Source: Megalonaias nervosa (taxonomy: Eukaryota; Mollusca; Bivalvia; Unionida; Unionidae). Taken from it: 64,000 nucleotides of DNA. The stretch spans positions 62,001 to 126,000 of the forward strand of contig JAECUM010096238.1 in NCBI GenBank assembly GCA_016617855.1, in the 5' to 3' direction. Below are positions 37,726 to 48,126 of the stretch, piece after piece. A model generated the notes under the pieces. That model was not told where the DNA came from, made no database searches, and saw nothing but the letters and a program-made list of their open reading frames with translations. The position numbers and the translations under genes were made by a program. Every line of letters starts with the position of its first letter. The stretch's first letter is position 1.

Positions 37726-38107
37726 TAACAATTGCAGTTAATGTCATTAGTTGTCACCAGTCAGTGATCTTGTAAATGAAACTAAAACTGCTTGTTTATT
37801 TTATTTAATAATATTGGCAATGAACTTTGAGTTGCATGCCTCTTCCTTAATTGAATTGACATATACTGGCTCATACACAGAAGGAAGGGGATTACCTGCA
37901 TACATTGTGAAATCAGTTCATTTCTAACAATCCTTTGTTGCCATTTTAGGCTTTTTGCAAATATTTGTAAGTCAAATAAATGGAAGGAGAAAAAAGAAAT
38001 TTGAAACTTACATATTTTTATCCAGATATATTCTGTTCATATTAATATATACATTATCTTTAGTTTACTTATCTTTCAGGCTTTGTGATGATGCATACAC
38101 CTAAGTC

Positions 38108-38212
38108 ATGATTGAGCTTGGTGTTCTTGTCAGTGTTGCCATCCTTGGCTGTGGTGCTATTCTTGTGTTTGGTTGTGTGTGCCATCTCTTCAAGAAACGT
38201 CATGGATTCTTG
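38108..38212 (+). CDS. LMTK: LMTK-type kinase, first coding exon (transmembrane segment)
   Basis: Thirty-five codons starting at ATG 38108 encode a hydrophobic helix (about residues 5-25, MIELGVLVSVAILGCGAILV) followed by Cys-Val-Cys and a basic stop-transfer stretch, LFKKRHGFL. The exon ends in phase 0 at a gtaaaa donor. A good acceptor (cttatctttcag) ends at 38079. All three frames between it and 38108 contain stops, with TAA at 38102 in frame, so coding starts here and at least one 5' UTR exon lies upstream. Family members have a TM segment, a Cys-rich basic turn and then an acidic juxtamembrane linker before the kinase, as here. Unlike vertebrate LMTK2, no separate signal peptide precedes the helix. 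Identification depends on the exons at 47432, 48056 and 56188. Confidence 0.72.
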
Positions 38213-39296
38213 GTAAAAAATATAATAATAAAAGGGCTGCTCATTAACTTGAAAAATCAAGGATATTTTATAAATAATGCTTGTTGTCTCTCTTTTTATT
38301 CCCACGCATTTCAAAGAAAAGGTGAAGATTATGTTATCCTTTCCATCTGGGTTTGAGTACATGTGCAAGTAATGTTACCCGAATCCTAATACACACTGTG
38401 AGAGATAGAGACTTCCAACTTTGTGATATGATCAAGATTTGTCTGCAGATGTCCAGAACAGTTGCGGTACTTTTGGAATTTAGATCCAGTGGGGATGGGT
38501 TGTGTTTGAGGGAGAACATGTACATAAAGGTTTTGGAAAGTTTGCTGCAGACTTATAGTTTAAAGACTGATTTAAACCATTATTATAATTAGATATAATT
38601 TGATGGTTGTCATCTCGTGTCTTTTCTTCTACTTGGTTCATTATAATATAGATTATGTATATTTGTTCTCTATTTTTTACCACTAATTGCAAAAAAATGT
38701 TGAAAAACTAAATGATAATATTATGTATTCATCAGCTGATCACCATTATTGTTTTCTTTGCAATAGTTAAGGACTATAGAGATTATAATTTGTATTCCCA
38801 CATGCCTAATTTCATTCAAACACTAAAATTAATTTTATACCATGACCATTTTTATTTTGTTTTTTATGTTCTTAAGACTAAGGGTTGCATTGTTAAAGCT
38901 TACTAGTGTAGAAAGGAGGAAGGCTGCTATTGCTTCAGAACAATTACAATGAAATTGGAGACAGGCTGATAAATACATAAAATTTCCTTTTTGATGTGCC
39001 TCATTCCAGCCTACAAATTATGACCCTTGTGTTGGGTGTCCTTATTCCATGCTAATACACATAGTTGATATTTTTTCACATTCCCAGAAGAAAAATGGGT
39101 TGTAAGCAAATATCTTATTAAGAGGATAAAATAAACAATTAATTTATATAGGTATTTACAATGAGTGTGTAAGATTTGGTTTTGAGTATAAGCTCAAAAA
39201 CATTGTCAAAACAAGGATGTTTATTAATTTCTGAAATGAAGATGATATAAAATAGCAAACGGCTGTAATGTCATGGACCTGATGATGTAAAACCAG
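38213..39296. other. LMTK intron 1, nothing recognised
   Basis: AT-rich with open frames on both strands but no domain. The first 100 bases hold no alternative donor in phase. Confidence 0.5.
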
Positions 39297-39733
39297 AGTT
39301 ACGTGTAAGCTTGTACAAAAATAACGAGAAAAGAGTGAAGCCAACAAGCTTTGTAAATTTTAGCAAAATAATTTATTTCTCTAGAAAACAATGTAAAAAT
39401 TGGAAATAGGACTTACGGTTTGTGAATATAATCCAAAGTTTAATCCTAAGATTGAATTATATAAGTCCTATCACTAAACAGTTCTAATTGAATCCAGGTT
39501 CGAATCTTGATGAAATTCCAACATGGAGGCGATGACGTCAAATGAGACTGTTGTACAAATGGCAACAGATCCTCAATTGAATCACAGTTTTTGTTTCCGT
39601 TTAGAATTCCAGAATAAATTTCCACTGAATGTTTTTGTGCCAGACCTTTTAATAAATATGAAGCACTTGTTTTGTTTCCTAGAGAATATGAATTATTAAA
39701 TTCCAAAAAATAGATGAACTTCAAAACAATCTG
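39297..39733 (-). repeat. Dispersed repeat, inverted copy of 45537-45955
   Basis: Read on the minus strand it matches the plus-strand block at 45537-45955 (cttcactcttttct; caaagcttgttg / caagctttgtaaa; accgtaagtcc; gaattccaga). The match is about 420 bp with many substitutions and small gaps. The two are about 6 kb apart in LMTK intron 1 in opposite orientation. The element type is unknown. A 92-codon open frame at 39446-39724 minus has no recognisable content. Confidence 0.65.
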
Positions 39734-40259
39734 ACATCAACAACTGAAACACCTTGTACCTTCAAGGTGTAAACATATGGCTGACAAAATTTCACTAAGA
39801 CTGAGTATTAAACCCAACTAAAATCTCATTTCAGTCCCGTGTGATGGGTCACGTGATCTCTTAACATCAAACAGCGCAATAAAAAAACTGCCAATTATCA
39901 CGTAGCTGGAATAGCCCTATCTAAGAATCAAATTCTCACGCTGGAAATACATAAAAAAGAAAGGCTGTTTACAATTTAGCTAACACGCGGGCCGAAATGA
40001 CCTTGGTAATAGCCAATCATATTCACCCAATGTTTACAAGATCTGTGAACCAAGGTGAGCTAAAAATAATGCTAATGTAATACCTTTTACGTTCTATTCA
40101 GGTCAAAACAGAGACTAAATTTACTGGGAAAAATATAAAATCCAGTAAAAATTATCATTACAATAAAATATAATGAAACAAAAATAAAAATAAAAAAGAC
40201 TTTTAAAACTAACACACAAGTAATTAAATTACATATACGTAACACCAATTTAAAGTAGG

Positions 40260-40399
40260 AATGAACCAATCAGAACTATATTTGATATCATGAATAGCAA
40301 TGAGCCAATCAGAACTCTAACATCATTTGAGTAACAATGAGCCAGTCAGAACTCTGACTCCATTTGAATAGCAATGAGTCAGTCAAGAAAACCATTTAA
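40260..40399. repeat. About 53-bp minisatellite, left part (piggyBac inserted in it)
   Basis: Three units of 'aatgagccaatcagaactct ...catttga(a/g)ta(g/a)c' precede the piggyBac element, and one diverged unit (atggatagcagtgagcaaat cac) follows it at 41478-41530. The array predates the insertion. Confidence 0.8.
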
Positions 40400-41473
40400 C
40401 CCTTAAAGTGCTAGTCGCAACATTAATCATGCTGTCGGTTAAGGTCTCATAGCGCTTGTCGCGACTTAAGTCGTTTTCCAGGTAAACAACAATGTACGCA
40501 TCCTATTACTTCAACTTGCCATGACTGCTTGTAAAACTATATTTGATTGGTTTATAGAGGCCCCGAACGAGCATTCCATTGTACTTTACTATGTATTTAG
40601 CAAAGAAGTTTTACAAATACATGCTTTTGAGCACGTGGTACCTAGAAAAAATTAAAATGGCTGACGCTGAATACAACGGTGATTTCTTGCAACAAATACT
40701 GGCTTCTGATAATGATGATGACAGTGATTTTGAAGGATTTGAGGAGGACGAAATTATTGGAGCTGGCAAAGTGTTGATGGAAATGCCCATGAGTAATTTT
40801 GAGCCAGAAATTGACGTGGAACTGGAGTCTGATGTACATGATGGCTGGACAAGAAAAGATGGTGTGCCTGTCAACCACCCATTCACTGGTATTTCAAAAT
40901 TAAATGTCGAGATGGCGAATTATGAACCTATGGACTATCTGAGACTCTTTTTTGATACAAATATAGTAGATCAAATAAGAACTGAAAATTTTTCATGAAC
41001 ATTTATTACTGACTCTGGGAGTCTAAACTTACCGCTAACATTCATGGAGTGGATGCTTATAAAACTGTTACCTTTTCTTTACCTGTGATTTTCACAATTT
41101 AGATAAAACATTGTAACAGACATAACATGTACATGTACATTGTTCGAACTACTAAAGAATATAATAATTCTTTGATATATTTGAACCTTTCCATTCAAAA
41201 ACAAACAAAAATCAGATGAAATACAATGGTAACGTGTCATTTTACCTGTATTTGCACCTGTACATGCAAATATGTTAAACTTACACATGCGCCTTGATGC
41301 TGATCGTAAAGTTTAGACATCCACCATCATTTTTCATATAGGGTTTTTGGATCTATTGTGTATATTTATTGAAATACATGCAGTTTAAAAACTGTGCCAT
41401 TTTCTTCTTTTTTTTCCCAAACAATTCAGTACTGAGGGATCTTGTACTGCAGAACAGTATAGCACTTTAAGGG
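40400..41473 (+). mobile_element. piggyBac element, internally deleted
   Basis: The termini are cccttaaagtgctagtcgc at 40400 and the complement tagcactttaaggg ending 41473. They are flanked on both sides by TTAA (40396-40399 and 41474-41477), the obligatory piggyBac target. At 1074 bp it is less than half the length of an autonomous element. It keeps only the transposase N-terminus (40657-40998), so it depended on a helper. It sits in LMTK intron 1, inside a minisatellite. Confidence 0.92.
40657..40998 (+). pseudogene. piggyBac transposase, N-terminal fragment
   Basis: From the likely start MADAEYNGDF (40657; an upstream in-frame ATG at 40579 is less likely) the frame encodes an acidic segment with NDDDSDFEGFEEDE. 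It then reads NHPFTGISKLNVEMANYEPM and DYLRLFFDTNIVDQI. P-F-x-G-x-x-x-L-x-V/N ... D-(Y/F)-x-x-L-F-F-x-x-x-x-x-x-x-I is the start of the PGBD/DDE_Tnp_1_7 domain. The frame stops at TGA 40996 and the catalytic Asp residues are absent. It is about 113 residues against roughly 550-600 in active relatives. Confidence 0.82.
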
Positions 41474-41596
41474 TTAATATCATATGGATAGCAGTGAGCA
41501 AATCACAGTGCTATGAGGTAGAAGAATCATCATTTGAGTTAGGATAGAGACATTGTGCATGAATGTTCTTCAATGGAAACCATGTTCTACACATAC

Positions 41597-43434
41597 AGGA
41601 ATGTGAGAAGAACATATACATGGATGAATTCAGATATAACATGATAATAGCAATTTATTGAAGAATTGTAAATTATTTGCCAAAATGTACTAGAGTTTGA
41701 TTTAATAATTTGGCAAGATGTGACACATTCTCAAATTTGTCTTCTGATTGCACCTTTCTTGGTGTGAAAAAATCGTCAAAGTTTCTATAATTTGTTAATA
41801 TTTATTTCAGATGTGTCAGTGGTCAGTCACTGCCCTTTCGTCTTGGCTTAGTTTTGAAAGAAGTCAGCTCATTAAAAAGCTGTTGAGTGTTAATCTTGTT
41901 ATTATGAATCTATGAACAATAAAAGCCAGTAAGTCTTTTCCATTCTCTTCAATACATCCTGTATGCAGTTTTTGCTCAAAGGAAAGAAAAGATTCTCATT
42001 CGAATTTTTAATCAATTAATTTCAGTAATTGCTAATCATCAATGTTAATTTCAATACTAAAGGTTGTTACAGTTATGGGGCAATGCTATATAAAATAAAA
42101 CAACACCCACCCCCCAAAAAGAGAAAGCCTCCAACACGTGGCTTTGTGGTGTTATCATATTTCTTGCGGTCATTTGACCTGTGAATACTGTTCTGCATTT
42201 TGTATAAAAATTACCCCTTTGTTCCTTAACAATTATTCTTGCTATAGTTGTTCTAACAAATTTGGACAAAATGTTAATTAGTATTTACAGTGGATAACGG
42301 GATACAGAAGCTAGTAGCTTGAAACCCCAGGCAGGATTAAGTCCAGAGTTGAACAGGTGCAGATAGCTTTGAGATTTACTGTTCACAAGTCAAGCAAACT
42401 GTGGTGGTCTAAATAAGAGTCTTAACAGAATTTGTAAAAGCATTTGTTTTACCTACCATTGTACTGGTAAACAATACATTTTTGATGCCTGTTCATTCGT
42501 TCATCATAAATACCAGGGGAAACTAGTTTATGGACCGAAGTGTCAGTTTTGTTCATTACCACTGTACTTTAAAGACTGACTCAAGGAGCTCACTCATAAT
42601 ACACACAACTGAATAGTTTACTCCCAAACAGGCAGTTTACACATACACGCACCTGTCAAATTCTTGTCACAGGAGCATTACTAGGTCAATACCTTGGACC
42701 TTTTTTAGCAAAGTACATACGCTATTCAAGCCTAAATACGTATTTCTTTTTAGAGTGTGTGTGAGTGTTTGTATGTCATTTAGATTTTTAACGTAGCTTT
42801 AAAAATTTTAGTCATATCATTACGATGTCTGCAGTGTGGTAGTCTATAGTGATATCTAGAACTGGGGCATCATGCTACAGACATGAAGCATCATTTCCCA
42901 CCAAGTCACATTATCCTGACACCAGGCTGACCAACCTAACACTAGCCTCTTAATGCTGAGTGCCAAACAAGGCAACTGCTAGTACCATTTTTATAAGTCT
43001 TTTGTATGACTTGGCTGGAGTTTGATCCTGCAACCTCCCGCATCTAAGGTGGATGCTCTAACCACTTAGACCACCAGAGCAGTCGTTCCTTTTTAAAAAC
43101 TCTGTGTCAGAATTATACCTTTTATTGTTGGTCAGAAATCAGACCCTTTGTACACATCCAGCAAATATAAATATTGCAGAAAAAACACCCACATGATAAA
43201 TTTGTGAGAATGTATTAGCAAGAAGTTAAATTGATTCAAATGGGCCTAGGAAATTTCTTTTTTTATAGAAAGTATGCCTCTCTATGCATATAATTTTTGT
43301 ACCTGCTTTAATTACACAAACATGCATGTACACACACACATGCCATTATTTTTTTTTTGCGTACATCATTTTCTTCAGCTGACTTACTCAGGTGTTTTGG
43401 ATCCCACCCATCTTGTTATAGAGGGGTTTCACTG
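41597..43434 (+). mobile_element. Pogo/Tigger-like transposon, copy 3 (decayed)
   Basis: The right end tcttgttatagaggggtttc actg (43434) followed by TA is a mutated version of the copy 1/2 terminus. Internal blocks match copy 1: gagtgttaatcttgttatta with tgaacaat and tcttcaatacatcctgtatg near 41887-41965, and the ggggcaatg..acgtggctttgtggtgtt block near 42076-42155. The left end is uncertain; gaattcagatataacatg near 41625 recalls the sub-terminal sequence. A family-1 SINE has inserted at 42756-43085. Confidence 0.65.
42756..43085 (-). mobile_element. tRNA-headed SINE, family 1, copy 2
   Basis: On the minus strand the head is gtggtctaagtggttagagc (A box) and gttgcaggatcaaactcc (B box, two changes from consensus). 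The body matches the copy at 2364-2653 through to agctacgttaaaaatct. It carries a 35-bp segment (ctgaccaacctaacactagc region) absent from copy 1. It is inserted in pogo copy 3. Confidence 0.8.
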
Positions 43435-43817
43435 TATGTATAAATTTTAAAATTTAAAATATATTTGAGAACAACATGATAATTGCAGAGAACAACTATG
43501 TAATTGGATAAAACAACATGGTAATTGCAGAGATCAAACTTGGGATTTGTTTCAGAAGAGTAAATAAGAGGGGTACATTTTACAGGGAGTCCTCTATCAA
43601 CTACAGTGGCATATTGTGGAACAAAAGCACTTTTTGCCAGTGAAAACACTTCGGATGTTGTCATTTTGTCTTGCATGTGATGAATGTTGCAAAAGGTGTT
43701 ACATAGCAGTCAGACCTTCCACATGTCCATCTGCCTGGCTTTAACTTTTGGTCAAAATTTTATCTTTAGACTTTGAAATATTTAAAAATCCCCTTTTTAG
43801 TCATTTCTTTCTCTCAA

Positions 43818-44125
43818 ATGTATCAATACACATGCCTTTCCCACATTAATTCCTTACAATGTATCAATACATATGCCTTTCCCACATCAATTCCTTACAA
43901 TGTATCAATACACATGCCTTTTCCATATCAAGTCATTGCAATGTATCAATACACGTGCCTTTCCCACATCAATTCTTCACAGTGTATCAGTACACATGCC
44001 TTTCCCACATCAGTTCTTTACAGTGTATCAATATACATGCCTTTCCCATATCAATTCCTTAAAGTGTATCGTTACATGTGTCTTTCCCATATCAAGTCAT
44101 TACAGTCTATCAGTACATATGTACA
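43818..44125. repeat. 41-bp minisatellite, 7-8 copies
   Basis: The unit atgtatcaatacacatgcct ttcccacatcaattccttaca is repeated with a strict 41-bp period. It produces spurious periodic open frames in all three plus-strand frames (Y-Q-Y-T-C-L-S-H-I-N). Confidence 0.96.
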
Positions 44126-44855
44126 AAGTTTCATTGGCATACTATGCCCACAAATGCATTAGGAGGTGAATAATATCCCAGTAGATCAAAGGTCAAGGTT
44201 TCGCTTTTGGATCTGGTGATACTATCAATTATTAGCATGGCTGAATTGATACAATACCAAGTAAGGCTGTTTACCATGGGATGTAATTATTGCTCAGATA
44301 TGAATGAAAGGTTAAGGTCATAGTGGTCAATTTCTCATATTGGGGGTGGGGGAGATTATCATGTGTCTCTGGATAGGTATTAAACTTTAATTGGATTCAC
44401 TAGTATACATGGCATCTTTGGGTATCAATGGACAAGGTCACATGTGAATTATTTTGTTTGGGGGGGGGTCATATGTTAAGAGTTGTATGAAGGAACTTAA
44501 TCTTTTTAATTCCATGAATGTATTATTACTAAATTTGTCATATTAGCAAAGGAACAATGTGATGATAATGTCCAAGATAAAAATCACAGGCGTTATATGG
44601 TGGCATCAACATGGACAACATGTTAAATTTGCATTTTTTTTTTAAAATTCAAAAGAGACAAAAGCTCATTTATATGTACATCCAAGATTAGTCAGCATAA
44701 AAAAATATGTAAAATTAATAGAAAATAGCACATTTTCATAAGGTAATTTTGTGATCTGGAAAAAGGAAGAAGTTGGATTTGAAAGGGTACTGACGGCATT
44801 GAGGTGGGAGAGATGGAAAGCCTCTTTATATATGTCTTGTTGGAGCATTGGCAGT

Positions 44856-44857
<2 letters not shown>
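44126..44857. other. LMTK intron 1, nothing recognised
   Basis: Unique-looking, with two G-rich tracts (44341-44351 and 44460-44468). No gene. Confidence 0.5.

Positions 44858-44911
<54 letters not shown>
44858..44911. repeat. (TA)n microsatellite, about 26 repeats
   Basis: A pure alternating TA tract, after a short GT start. It is expected to vary in length. Confidence 0.98.
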
Positions 44912-44915
<4 letters not shown>

Positions 44916-45536
44916 CAAATTATTTTGCAAGAATCAGATATAAAAATGGCTGGCTAGCTTTTTATCATATTTAGGTTACCCATATGTATTGTCATGCAAT
45001 TTTAAATGTTTATAGAGCTTTAGGGGGCTATCCTTTTTTCAAACTCTTGTCACCTTGACACATTTGCATATATGGTAATTTGCAATGGTTTAAAGATTCG
45101 TTTTCATTTGTTATGTATAATTTTTATTTTATTCCATTACATGATATTGTAATGATAATTTTGTCTGCTGGATTTGATTTTTTTTAGAAATTCATTTCAG
45201 TTCTGTTTGACCTGATAAACAACCAGTAGTTGAAACATTGTATCTAATTGCTGACCTTGATTCAGAAATCAGTAAGGCTTTTAGTAAACAACTTATTTTA
45301 AATTTGTTTAAAATTCATTCTAAGAGTAAGATTCCTTTAGTGAAATCAAGGCCATACCTGTAGTACGTGACAAATAACATTTGTTTATTGCTACAAACTT
45401 TTGGTTTTCCCAGTGGAATGAATTTTTGACCCCCATCTGGGAATCTGTTTTGCATTTTAGTCAGGCTTATAACTCATGTTATCATAATAATTTGCCAGTT
45501 GTGTTTTAAACCTTTGAAGCTCAAAGGTGTTTTGTT

Positions 45537-45955
45537 GTGACCAGTTTGAGTTGATTTTTTTTTATTTTATGGTATTAGTGATTTATTTCCCAGGAGAAAT
45601 ATACAAGTGCTCCTTACAAAATTCTTGGACAAAGACATTTATTGAAATTATTCAGAATTCCAGACTGGAATATTATTCTTTGTGATTCAACAAGGAACTG
45701 TTGACATGGCAACACTTGGAAGGTTATCGAAGATGTCATCGCCTTCCATCTTGAATTTCATTGGGATTTGAACTGTGATTCACTTGGGACCTTTTATTGA
45801 TAGGACTTATATTTTTTAAAATTCTTGGATTAATTTTGGATTTGATTCATAAACCGTAAGTCCTTTTTCTTATTTTTACCTTGTTTTTCTAGGGAAATAA
45901 ATTATTTGTTAAATTTTACAAAGCTTGTTGTCTTCACTCTTTTCTTGTTACATGT
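45537..45955 (+). repeat. Dispersed repeat, partner of 39297-39733
   Basis: Plus-strand copy of the inverted pair. Shared landmarks in order are gaattccagactggaata, gatgtcatcgcc, ttgatt-cat, ataggactta, aaccgtaagtcc, acaaagcttgttg and cttcactcttttc. Divergence suggests old copies. No termini or coding region were identified. Confidence 0.65.
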
Positions 45956-46134
45956 AACACATTGTTTTGGTAGCATGTAGGTAATGTAATGGCCATCCTG
46001 TTCCTTCTTGTACCTTTACAATCCTTGTCATAATTCATAAAAATCAGGATCTGCAGCATAATGGACATCTGATGGACTTTGATATGGATAATGATATGTT
46101 GACCTTTCATTTCAGCGGTTATTTAACATTTTCA

Positions 46135-46284
46135 CATTTATGGAAGTGAAAAATGTCATTTGGAATATATGATTTCTGTTGTCATTTGGACTATATCATT
46201 TCTAATGTCATTTGAAATATATCATTTCAGTTGTCACTTGGAATATATCATTTCTATTGTCGTTTGGAATATATCATTCCTGTC
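46135..46284. repeat. 24-26-bp minisatellite split by a long-TIR element
   Basis: Units of tcatttggaatatatcattt ctattg lie on both sides of the insertion, here and at 47114-47235. The same phase of unit resumes after the element. Confidence 0.9.
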
Positions 46285-47113
46285 GGGGGCGCTCACCAGT
46301 TATTATGTACTTTTGAGAGAGTGACGTATGTAAGGCAAAGTTGTTTGCATTTAAAACATGCACAGTGGAGAGAATGTTGGCATGCTGCTTTGATGTAATG
46401 TTGCTGACATTTCTCTGGATATTGTACTTTTGGAAATTGTAAATGATCTTAGCACACTGCTAATTAAAATGACTGCTCCTTTGTGCTCCAAAAATCAGCC
46501 TGAATTTGTCGAAAGTACACTATCCTTAGCAGCTATTAAAATAGGGAAAATGAATTTTGCCAGACTGGACAATACCAGCTTCTGAAAGTGCAATGAATGA
46601 ATTACCAAATATATAAAATGTCAAAAAAAGCTATCAGCTCTTTTTTTTTTTTACAATTTACCTCTGAAGTTCAGGAAGTGAAAATGAGCAAGTGGAGCTA
46701 GCACTTTTTTGAAAGGTGCATATCTGGAGTAAGGCCAAGCTGTATACTCTATAACCCGTATTACACTCATCAATCATACACCAAAATAAAGGGAATTAAA
46801 GGTTCTTTGAACAATACGCAAGATACACAAGGTCTTTTTTAAATACTCTGTATAACCAGTGAGGAAACCTGGAGAAATTCTTCTTCCTTAAAATTCTAAC
46901 CCTATGCAAAATACGATACTGTAGAGTGCCACCTTAAAACAAATAGAAAAACTGTTCCAAAAGTACAATATCCAAAGAAATGTCAGCCACATTACATCAA
47001 AGTAGCATAGAGGTATGCCAACATTCTCTCCACTGTGCATGCTTTAAATGCAAACAACTTCACCTTACATATGTCACTCTCTCAAAAGTACATAACAACT
47101 GGTGAGTGCCACC
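46285..47113. mobile_element. Non-autonomous DNA element with about 160-bp inverted ends
   Basis: The left end ggggg-cgctcaccag... reads, for about 160 bases, as the near complement of the right end ...ctggtgagtgccacc. Both arms contain tacttttgagagagtgac, ttgtttgcatttaaa, gcacagtggagagaatgttg and tggatattgtacttttgg. The centre is 500 bp with no reading frame. Long arms and lack of coding suit a Mutator-like or other long-TIR MITE; the target duplication could not be resolved inside the repetitive target. Confidence 0.82.
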
Positions 47114-47431
47114 TATGCCATTTCTAATGTCATTTGGAATAAATCATTTCTATTGTCATTTGGAATATATCATTTCTAATGCTATTTGGATTATGTCATT
47201 TCTAATGTCATTTGGAATATGTCATTTCTACTAACCATCCTTAACACAAAGCGTAACACATTATCTGTTAAGTTACAGAAAATAAGTTGATCAGGAATTC
47301 CAGAGGTCAACAGTGCTTGAACCTTTATCGGTGTCTGTCAGATCTACTTATTACATGTTCGTGTAAATCTTGATTTTAATCAGATTGTCATAAATAATAA
47401 TTTTCTTCATCCATCTGCTTTAATTGTATAG

Positions 47432-47624
47432 GGGTTTGAAGACTATGACCCTGAATCTGCTAGAGGAGTTTCTGTGTATCCAACCAGTGAGAATGCAGCT
47501 GGAGATGGTATTGTATTTGAGCCACTACCAGATATACTGGCCAAAACTGTGGGAACCAGGGCTCTGCGTCCACGTATTACAAGTGCTGACAAGGAGAAAC
47601 AGGCCAATGCTTCCAAACTAGTCA
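47432..47624 (+). CDS. LMTK: LMTK-type kinase, second coding exon (juxtamembrane linker)
   Basis: After the acceptor taattgtatag, 193 bases encode 64 codons plus one base. It begins GFEDYDPESARGVSVYP and continues in phase 0 from the TM exon, so the basic turn ends ...KKRHGFL-GFEDYD. LMTK proteins likewise have a hydrophobic-acidic patch (F-x-E/D-F/Y-x-D) just after the membrane. The centre is low in recognisable motifs: FEPLPDILAKTVGTR resembles the loosely conserved linker of the family. The chosen donor is GTCA|gtcagt. It leaves phase 1, which is what the exon at 48056 needs; neighbouring GT dinucleotides give wrong phases, and the frame meets TGA shortly after. The preceding intron is about 9.2 kb and the following one only 431 bp. 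Confidence 0.78.
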
Positions 47625-48055
47625 GTCAGTATTATACTATTTATTGACAAAGTTGAACGCTTTCAGTCTTATAAATATATCAGCCATCGCAAACGAGTTT
47701 AATAGATGTAATAGGTCAATGGACCTATATTATTCCAACTTTATTTTGATATTGCTTTCAAATCTCACATCATTGCATTCTTCCCACTTTAAATTCAAAT
47801 CTGGCCTGCAGTTATATATAGATGTCATATGTTCTGATAACCCAATTTGCTTTAGAACAAGCTGATCAGATACTAAATCATGGCTTTTTATTTACAGTTA
47901 TTTTATTCCTTACACCTTTTTCACTTGAAGACATTTGTTTTGAGGAGTAGTTCCATTTCACTTGGTTATCCATTCAAATTTTATTTCTGTAACCAGTTTA
48001 CACATTTCCAGAAATAATAAAAACATTCAGAATAATCTGATGATTTTTTTTTTAG

Positions 48056-48126
48056 CTGTTTACCAGCCCTTTCCAAGAAGTCAGCTGTTGTATGTGAAAG
48101 AACTTGGAGTAGGCTGGTTTGGACAG
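48056..48126 (+). CDS. LMTK: LMTK-type kinase, third coding exon (glycine-rich loop)
   Basis: After a T-rich acceptor (tttttttttag), two bases complete a Thr codon. Then 23 codons read VYQPFPRSQLLYVKELG followed by VGWFGQ, ending at a gtatat donor. L-L-Y-x-K-E-x-G-x-G-W-F-G is the beta1-glycine loop-beta2 start of lemur tyrosine kinases, whose Trp in place of the usual Ser/Ala (G-W-F-G) is a family mark. The loop holds the ATP phosphates. Vertebrate LMTKs sit on endosomal and Golgi membranes, act in membrane traffic and neurite or sperm development, and phosphorylate mainly Ser/Thr despite the name. The exon is in phase with both neighbours. The long third intron (about 8 kb) carries the Kolobok-type element and the 67-bp and 51-bp arrays. 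Confidence 0.87.

Noticed and set aside
40579..40656. Upstream ATG extending the piggyBac fragment by 26 residues
   Set aside because: The added residues are not transposase-like; the acidic start at 40657 matches family N-termini better.
43773..44169. Three overlapping plus-strand frames of 67-129 codons
   Set aside because: The 41-bp minisatellite cycles through the frames; the peptides are periodic and unrelated to known proteins.
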